A stretch of 10,968 bases of DNA, from the NCBI GenBank assembly GCA_019241805.1, contig JAFAWL010000204.1:1-10968 (forward strand). The letters are read 5' to 3'. Position numbers and translations under genes: made by a program. This DNA comes from Actinomycetota bacterium. Its GTDB lineage: Bacteria > Actinomycetota > Actinomycetes > Mycobacteriales > Jatrophihabitantaceae. Below the pieces are notes generated by a model. It was not told where the DNA came from and ran no database searches. It saw only the letters and a program-made list of their open reading frames with translations. The stretch's first letter is position 1, and each line of letters begins with the position of its first letter. Below are positions 5,762 to 10,968 of this stretch, in pieces.

Positions 5762-8700
5762 GTGGGCTGGCAGAACCCGCCCGTCCCGTGGCGAGAGCTC
5801 GAACGGCGGCTGTCCGGACGACCGAACGAAGGCGCGCCGGAGTTTCCTCTCGGCGACGGCGGCGACTCCCCCGCCTGGTCGCGTAAGCGTCCGGCGTTCG
5901 AACCGGCCCCGGTGCTGCGCTCCCCCGGCCGGACGCGCTACGCCGAGCTGCACGCCCACTCCTCCTTCAGCTTTCTCGACGGAGCGAGCTCGCCCGAGGA
6001 GCTGGCCGAGGAGGCCGTCCGCCTCGGCATCGAGGCGTTGGCCATCACCGACCACGACGGGGTCTACGGGGTCGTCCGCTACTCCGAAGCGGCCGAGGCG
6101 TACGGGCTGGCCACAATGTTCGGAGCCGAACTCGGTCTGGACACCGAGATCCCGCGCACCCGGGCCGAACAGCTGACCGGCGCTCGTTCCGGGATGCCAG
6201 ATCCCGCCGGGCGGCACCTGCTGGTCCTGGCCCGGGATCCGGCCGGGTACGCGTCACTGTGTCGCGGAATCAGCGCGGCCCAGCGCCGCGGCGGCAGCAA
6301 GGGCCGGCCGGTCTACCACCTCGACGAACTCACACATCTTTCGGCCGGGCACTGGCTGGTGCTCACCGGTTGCCGCAAAGGACCGGTACGTGCCGCGCTG
6401 GAGGCCACGGGGCTCGGCACGTTCGCCCTGGACGCGGCCCGCCGGGCGCTGGCCGAGCAGGTCGCGCGGTTCGGCCGCGACAACGTCGTCGTGGAGCTGA
6501 CCTACGCCCTCGATCCGCTGGCCGACGAACGCTACGACGCACTGGCCCGATTGGCCGACGAGCAGCGGCTGCCGATCGTGGCCACCTCCGGTGCGCACTA
6601 CCACGGCCCGCCCCGCCGACCCCTGGCCACCGCCATGGCCGCCGTCCGCGCCCGGGGCAGCCTCGACGACCTCGACGGGTGGTTGCCGGCCTGGGCCGAT
6701 CACCATCTGCGCAGCGGCGACGAGATGGCCGCCCGGTTCGCCCGCTGGCCCGAAGCGGTCGAGAACGCGGCCCGGCTGGGGGCTGAGCTGTCGTTCGCGC
6801 TGCACCTGATCGCCCCGTCGTTGCCGCCCTTCCCGGTGCCCGACGGACACGACGAGATGAGCTTCCTACGCGAGTTGGCCTACCGCGGCGCGCAGGATCG
6901 TTACGGGCCCCGGGGCGTGCTCACCAGTAACGGCGCCGACCCGTACGCGATCATCGAACACGAGCTTTCCATCATCGAGGAACTCGGTTTCCCGGGTTAT
7001 TTCCTGGTCGTCTGGGACATCGTCCAGTTCTGCCATCAGCGCGGGATCCTCTGTCAGGGTCGAGGTTCCGCGGCCAACTCGGCCGTCTGTTACGCATTGG
7101 GCATCACGGCGGTCGACGCCGTCGAGTACGAGCTGATGTTCGAACGCTTCCTCGCCCCGGAACGGGCCGAACCCCCCGACATCGACATCGACATCGAATC
7201 CGACCGGCGCGAGGAGGCGATCCAGCACGTCTATCAGCGCTACGGCCGCGACAACGCCGCCCAGGTCGCCAACGTGATCACTTACCGGCCCAAGTCGGCC
7301 GTCCGCGACGTCGCCAAGGCGCTCGGCTATTCCAGCGGACAGCAGGACGCGTGGAGCAAACACATCGAACTGGGCTACTACTGGACCCCGGCGACCGCCG
7401 ACGATCTACTCACCGACTCCAAGGCCGAGGGCGACGTCGAGATCCCGCCTGTGGTCGTGGAGTTGGCCGGCGAACTGCAGGACGCGCCCCGTCATCTGGG
7501 CATCCACTCCGGCGGCATGGTCATCTGCGACCGTCCGATCGTCGAGGTCTGTCCGGTCGAGTGGGGCCGCATGCCCGATCGGACGGTGCTGCAGTGGGAC
7601 AAGGACGACTGTGCGGCAATCGGCTTGGTGAAGTTCGACCTGCTCGGTCTCGGCATGCTCTCGGCGCTGCACTACTGCTTCGAGTTGATCGCCGGCTGGT
7701 TCGGCATCCGATACGAGATGCACACGATTCCCAAGGAGGATCCGGGGGTTTACGACATGCTCGGCCGGGCCGACTCGGTCGGAGTGTTCCAAGTCGAGTC
7801 GCGCGCGCAGATGGCTACGCTGCCCCGGCTGCAGCCGCGTTGCTTCTATGACCTGGCCATCGAGGTGGCCCTGATCCGTCCCGGACCGATCCAGGGAAAT
7901 TCGGTGCACCCGTACATCCGGCGCCGGCACGGACGCGAGCCGGTGACCTATCCACATCCCAAACTGGAAAAAGCCCTGGAGCGCACGCTGGGCATTCCGC
8001 TGTTCCAGGAACAGTTGATGCAACTGGCCGTCGCCGCGGCCGACTTCAGTCCCTCCGAGGCCGATCAGCTGCGTCGGGCGATGGGATCGAAACGCTCGCA
8101 GCGGCGCATCGAGGCGATGCGCGTGCGCCTCTACGAGGGGATGGCCGGCAACGGGATCACGGGCGCTGCCGCCGACGACATCTACGAGAAGATCAAAGCG
8201 TTCGCGGCATTCGGCTTCGCCGAAAGCCATTCGATCAGCTTCGCGTTGTTGGTCTACGCGTCGAGCTGGCTGAAGTTGCATCACCCGGCGGCGTTCTGCG
8301 CGGCGCTGCTCAACGCGCAGCCGATGGGCTTCTACTCACCGCAGTCGTTAGTGCACGACGCCAAACGGCACGGCGTCGTGGTGCGCGGACCCGAGATCAA
8401 CATTTCGGGAGCGGCGGCGACGCTCGAAAGCCCCACCCCCACCCTCGACGACACCAGCCCCGACAATTCGACCGGGTACGACGGACCCGGTCCACCGCAG
8501 CCGGCGGTCCGGATGGGGCTGGGCAGTGTGCGCGGCATCGGCTCACAACTGGCCCAGACAATCGTGGCCGAACGCGACGCCCGCGGCCCGTTCACCTCGA
8601 TGACCGATCTGGCCCGCCGCGTAGGCCTCTCGGCCGATCAGGTGGAGGCCCTGGCCACCGCCGGCGCGTTCACGGCTTTCGACCTCGATCGCCGTTCGGC

Positions 8701-9199
8701 GCTCTGGGGGGCGGCGGTGGCCGCGACCCATCGTCCGGGTCAGCTCGATCTCGCCCCGTCACAACAACCGCCGGCGCTTCCGGCAATGGATCACCCGGAA
8801 CAGCTGATGGCCGACCTCTGGGCCACCGGCGTGACCCGCGACCTCTATCCCACCGCGATGATCCGGGATCGGCTTGACGCGCTCGGCATCGTGCCGGCCA
8901 GCGGGTTACGGAAGTTGGACAACCGCACCCGAGTGACGGTCGGCGGCATCGTCACCCACCGGCAACGTCCAGGCACCGCTCGCGGAGTCACTTTCATCAA
9001 TCTCGAGGACGAGACCGGAATGATCAACGTCATCTGCGACCCGGTCGTCTGGACCCGGCACCGGCGGGTCGCCCGCGAATCGGGCGGCCTAGTGATCCGC
9101 GGAATGCTCGAACGGGCCGACGGAGTGGTCAACGTCGTGGCCGAGCGGATCGAGCGGCTGCCCCTCGGCCTGCGCAGCACGTCCCGGGATTTCCGGTGA
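5762..9199 (+). CDS. dnaE2: DnaE2, error-prone DNA polymerase III alpha subunit
   Basis: DnaE2 is the C-family translesion polymerase of the SOS mutasome and is recruited through ImuB. The 1145-residue protein starts with GWQNPPVPWRELERRL, a typical actinobacterial DnaE2 N-terminus, which supports GTG at 5762. The PHP domain follows, with ELHAHSSFSFLDG (62-74), ITDHDG (95-100) and AHYHG (278-282) keeping metal-ligand residues. The palm holds GRGSAANSAVCY (433-444), the catalytic PPDIDIDIE (D475 and D477 equivalent to E. coli D401/D403) and VKFDLLGL with D626 (equivalent to D555). SHSISFALLVYASSWLK lies at 822-838. A Pro/Asp/Ser/Thr-rich, low-complexity linker is at about 888-915. HhH-like SVRGIGSQLAQTI is at 922-934 and an OB fold at about 1056-1133. 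The protein ends after the OB fold, without the tau-binding tail of replicative DnaE1. It has its own LexA box and is followed after seven bases by the radical SAM gene. Confidence 0.97.
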   Translation: MGWQNPPVPWRELERRLSGRPNEGAPEFPLGDGGDSPAWSRKRPAFEPAPVLRSPGRTRYAELHAHSSFSFLDGASSPEELAEEAVRLGIEALAITDHDGVYGVVRYSEAAEAYGLATMFGAELGLDTEIPRTRAEQLTGARSGMPDPAGRHLLVLARDPAGYASLCRGISAAQRRGGSKGRPVYHLDELTHLSAGHWLVLTGCRKGPVRAALEATGLGTFALDAARRALAEQVARFGRDNVVVELTYALDPLADERYDALARLADEQRLPIVATSGAHYHGPPRRPLATAMAAVRARGSLDDLDGWLPAWADHHLRSGDEMAARFARWPEAVENAARLGAELSFALHLIAPSLPPFPVPDGHDEMSFLRELAYRGAQDRYGPRGVLTSNGADPYAIIEHELSIIEELGFPGYFLVVWDIVQFCHQRGILCQGRGSAANSAVCYALGITAVDAVEYELMFERFLAPERAEPPDIDIDIESDRREEAIQHVYQRYGRDNAAQVANVITYRPKSAVRDVAKALGYSSGQQDAWSKHIELGYYWTPATADDLLTDSKAEGDVEIPPVVVELAGELQDAPRHLGIHSGGMVICDRPIVEVCPVEWGRMPDRTVLQWDKDDCAAIGLVKFDLLGLGMLSALHYCFELIAGWFGIRYEMHTIPKEDPGVYDMLGRADSVGVFQVESRAQMATLPRLQPRCFYDLAIEVALIRPGPIQGNSVHPYIRRRHGREPVTYPHPKLEKALERTLGIPLFQEQLMQLAVAAADFSPSEADQLRRAMGSKRSQRRIEAMRVRLYEGMAGNGITGAAADDIYEKIKAFAAFGFAESHSISFALLVYASSWLKLHHPAAFCAALLNAQPMGFYSPQSLVHDAKRHGVVVRGPEINISGAAATLESPTPTLDDTSPDNSTGYDGPGPPQPAVRMGLGSVRGIGSQLAQTIVAERDARGPFTSMTDLARRVGLSADQVEALATAGAFTAFDLDRRSALWGAAVAATHRPGQLDLAPSQQPPALPAMDHPEQLMADLWATGVTRDLYPTAMIRDRLDALGIVPASGLRKLDNRTRVTVGGIVTHRQRPGTARGVTFINLEDETGMINVICDPVVWTRHRRVARESGGLVIRGMLERADGVVNVVAERIERLPLGLRSTSRDFR

Positions 9200-9206
9200 G
9201 GGCGAC

Positions 9207-10616
9207 ATGGGCGAGCTGAGGTGGCGGCTGGCCGACGAGGCCGACGGCGACGAGCAACAAGCCCTGTTCGGAGTCGAGGACGTGGTCGGGCCCGAACGCG
9301 GCACCGGCCGGATGTCGGACCTGACCTTCCGCCACGTCACCGCGCGCCGCATCCTCAACCGGGTCCCGGCCGGCAGCGCCATGCCGTTCGAGTGGACGAT
9401 CAACGTCTATCGCGGCTGTAGCCACGCCTGTGTCTACTGCCTCGACCCGAGCACTGCGGTCTCGATGGCCGACGGCTCGCGCCGACCGCTCGGTGATCTC
9501 CGGGTCGGCGATCGGGTCTACGGCACCGAGCGCCGCGGGCGTGAGCTGGTCTGCGTGCCGACCGAGGTGATCGCCCACTGGCAGACGTACAAGAGCGCCT
9601 ACGAGGTGCGGCTGGCCGACGGCGCCGTACTCACCGCCAGCGGAGATCATCGGTTTCTCACCGATCACGGCTGGCGCTACGTGAATCATCCCAATCCGAT
9701 TCAGCACCTGTCGCTGACCAGCCGCGACCACCTGCTCGGTCTCGGACCGGACGGGGCCGACGGGCCGGTCGTCGTCGATCCCCGACGTCGCGTGGTGACC
9801 GTCGAGCCGCTGCCCACCGAGCGCGCCCTCTACGACATCACCACCGGCACCGGTGATTTCATCGCCGACGGCGTGGTGAGCCACAACTGTTTCGCCCGTC
9901 CGACGCACGAGTATCTGGGCCTCGATATCGGTGACGACTTCAACCGCACGATCATCGTCAAGATCAACGCTGTTGAACGGCTGCGGGTGGAACTGGCCGA
10001 CTCGGGCTGGACGGGTGCCGGGGTGGCCATGGGCACCAACACCGACCCGTACCAGCGCTGCGAGGGCAAGTACAAGCTGACCCGCGGCGTACTAGAAGCG
10101 CTCACCGAACACGCGAATCCGTTCTCCATCCTGACCAAATCACCGCTGGTACTACGCGATCTCGACCTGCTTACCGAAGCCGCCCGGCGCACCGACGTCA
10201 CCGTCAACTTCTCGATCGGCACCCTCGACGAGACGGTTTGGCGGATGTCCGAACCGGGCTCGCCGCATCCACGGCGGCGGGTCGAGGCGATGCGGACGCT
10301 GGCCGAGCGCGGCGTCCGCACCGGTGCGCTGATCGCGCCCGTACTGCCGGCCCTGTCCGATCGTCGGGATCAGCTGGCCGAGGTCGTCCGGGCAATCACC
10401 GACACCGGCGGACGGATCTTGGGCGCCGTACCGCTGCATCTGCGCTCCGGCACCCGCGAGTACTTCCTCGACTGGTTGGCCGACACCGACCCGGCACTGC
10501 ACCGGCGCTACCTACGCAACTACCACGGCCGGACCTACCTGGCTCCCGCCTACGGGCGCTGGCTGCGCCGCACCGTCGACGAGCTGCGCTCGCACACTTC
10601 CCCGGCCGGTCGGTGA
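9207..10616 (+). CDS. Rv2578c-like radical SAM protein (COG1533) interrupted by a mini-intein
   Basis: The host resembles the Rv2578c / spore-photoproduct-lyase-like radical SAM class, often labelled DNA-repair photolyase; its substrate is unknown. The precursor has 469 residues and the spliced protein would have 319. TFRHVTARRILNRVP (40-54) and PFEWTINVYRGCSHACVYC (60-78) lead to the radical SAM cluster site. C71 and C75 are the first two ligands of CX3CX2C, and the third is C228, directly after the intein, giving CVYC-FARPTHEYLG after splicing. Later family features are MGTNTDPYQRCEGKYKLTRG, FSILTKSPLVLRDLDLL and FSIGTLDETVWR. ATG 9207 is preceded by GAGGG in the end of dnaE2, and MGELRW resembles the MRW-type start of relatives. 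The seven-base gap implies co-transcription with dnaE2 and hence SOS induction (inference). Confidence 0.92.
   Translation: MGELRWRLADEADGDEQQALFGVEDVVGPERGTGRMSDLTFRHVTARRILNRVPAGSAMPFEWTINVYRGCSHACVYCLDPSTAVSMADGSRRPLGDLRVGDRVYGTERRGRELVCVPTEVIAHWQTYKSAYEVRLADGAVLTASGDHRFLTDHGWRYVNHPNPIQHLSLTSRDHLLGLGPDGADGPVVVDPRRRVVTVEPLPTERALYDITTGTGDFIADGVVSHNCFARPTHEYLGLDIGDDFNRTIIVKINAVERLRVELADSGWTGAGVAMGTNTDPYQRCEGKYKLTRGVLEALTEHANPFSILTKSPLVLRDLDLLTEAARRTDVTVNFSIGTLDETVWRMSEPGSPHPRRRVEAMRTLAERGVRTGALIAPVLPALSDRRDQLAEVVRAITDTGGRILGAVPLHLRSGTREYFLDWLADTDPALHRRYLRNYHGRTYLAPAYGRWLRRTVDELRSHTSPAGR
9438..9887 (+). other. Mini-intein, 150 residues, no homing endonuclease
   Basis: A self-splicing protein element occupies residues 78-227 of the radical SAM precursor. 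Block A begins at catalytic Cys1 (CLDPSTAVSMADG, then PLGDLRVGDRV). Block B is GAVLTASGDHRFLT, with His71 of the intein (precursor H148) and Ser in place of the usual Thr of TxxH. Block F is LYDITTGTGDFIADG and block G is VVSHN, with the penultimate His and terminal Asn at 226-227. The +1 extein residue is Cys228. No LAGLIDADG or HNH motif fits in the short middle, so it should splice but not home by itself. The boundaries are fixed because the host family motif CxxCFAR is restored exactly. Its GC-rich codon use matches the host, suggesting long residence. Confidence 0.95.
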
Positions 10617-10656
10617 TGGCTAGCGTGGGCTTTAGGATGGCAGAGAGGTCGACCAG

Positions 10657-10968
10657 ATGAAGATCTCCGACATCGTCCGGCACAAGGGCGAATCCGTCGT
10701 CACCGTGTCGCCCGAGGCCCGGGTACGCGATGTGCTCGCGCTGCTGGCCGAGCACAACATCGGGGCTTTGGTCGTCACCTCCGGCTCCGACGATCGGCCC
10801 GTCGGCATCATCTCCGAGCGCGACATCGTCCGCGCGCTGCACGAGGTCGGTGACGAGGCACTGGAAGCCCACGTCGAGGACGTCATGAGCGGCGAGGTCG
10901 TCCACTGTGCGCCCGGCGATCCGGTCGAATCGGTCGCTGCCGTCATGACCGAGCAGCGTGTGCGCCAC
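10657..10968 (+). CDS. CBS-domain protein (partial, first 104 residues)
   Basis: The reading frame stays open to the window edge and encodes MKISDIVRHKGESVVTVSP, a typical start of actinobacterial stand-alone CBS-pair proteins. The first CBS motif is complete (VRDVLALLAEHNIGALVV, then RPVGIISERDIVRAL at about 54-68). The second begins with VEDVMSGEVVHCAPGDPVESVAAVMTE. CBS pairs usually bind adenosine nucleotides or SAM and act as regulatory modules; no partner domain is visible in this part. ATG 10657 is supported by GAGAGG at 10643-10648, eight bases ahead. A TAGGAT at 10633-10638 might be a -10 box but lacks a -35. The gene lies 40 bases after the radical SAM gene; a functional link is not evident. 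Confidence 0.93.
   Translation, partial: MKISDIVRHKGESVVTVSPEARVRDVLALLAEHNIGALVVTSGSDDRPVGIISERDIVRALHEVGDEALEAHVEDVMSGEVVHCAPGDPVESVAAVMTEQRVRH

Noticed and set aside
7406..8284. Open frame of 292 codons on the minus strand opposite dnaE2
   Set aside because: Mirror-frame artefact of the high-GC coding sequence, covering invariant polymerase motifs of dnaE2 and without its own family signature.
9438..9887. Reading the 150-residue insert as an ordinary domain insertion of the radical SAM protein
   Set aside because: Cys1, the block B His, the terminal His-Asn and the following Cys, plus exact restoration of CxxCFAR on removal, fit an intein far better.
10633..10638. TAGGAT as a promoter of the CBS-domain gene
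   Set aside because: No -35 partner at a suitable distance, and a single TANNNT is common by chance; mentioned only under the gene.

Overview
The window is GC-rich, uses GTG and TTG starts freely, and carries a purE-purK / GtrA block, a LexA-boxed imuA'-imuB-dnaE2 set and an Rv2578c-type radical SAM protein. Together these point to a chromosomal region of an actinomycete (Actinomycetota). I cannot name the genus from the sequence alone.

Left part (1-3204), housekeeping genes. Minus-strand purK and purE (purE cut by the window edge) share a GTGA stop/start overlap and encode the two-step carboxylation of AIR in purine synthesis. Divergent from purK is a small GtrA-like four-helix membrane protein, a neighbourhood also found in mycobacteria. 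It converges with a minus-strand gene for a small helical, His-rich, hemerythrin-like protein. A 230-bp gap follows, holding a 12-bp perfect inverted repeat and a G-rich 14-bp tandem repeat. Next comes thpR, an RNA 2',3'-cyclic phosphodiesterase (2H family).

Centre (3237-9199), the SOS mutagenesis cassette. imuA', imuB and dnaE2 lie in a row on the plus strand. One LexA box sits inside the imuA' promoter, which appears to start transcription on the first base of the ATG (leaderless). A second sits at the dnaE2 promoter. ImuB has lost the Y-family catalytic acidic residues but keeps a clamp-binding-like motif (QQSLWG). DnaE2 keeps the catalytic Asp triad. The three should work together as an inducible translesion polymerase complex: ImuA' and ImuB as adaptors linking DnaE2 to the sliding clamp.

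Right part (9207-10968). Seven bases after dnaE2 is an Rv2578c-like radical SAM protein of the spore-photoproduct-lyase-like class (COG1533). It is interrupted by a 150-residue mini-intein inserted exactly before the third cysteine of its CX3CX2C iron-sulfur motif, so it can bind its cluster only after splicing. Its position suggests co-expression with the SOS mutasome. A CBS-domain protein begins at 10657 and runs off the window.

The main points of interest are the intein in the iron-sulfur motif of a putative DNA-repair enzyme joined to the SOS cassette, the leaderless LexA-controlled promoter, and short G-rich tandem repeats placed in the thpR leader, imuA' and imuB. No rRNA, tRNA, CRISPR array or insertion sequence was seen. 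The longest stretch without a gene is the 230-bp gap at 2417-2646.
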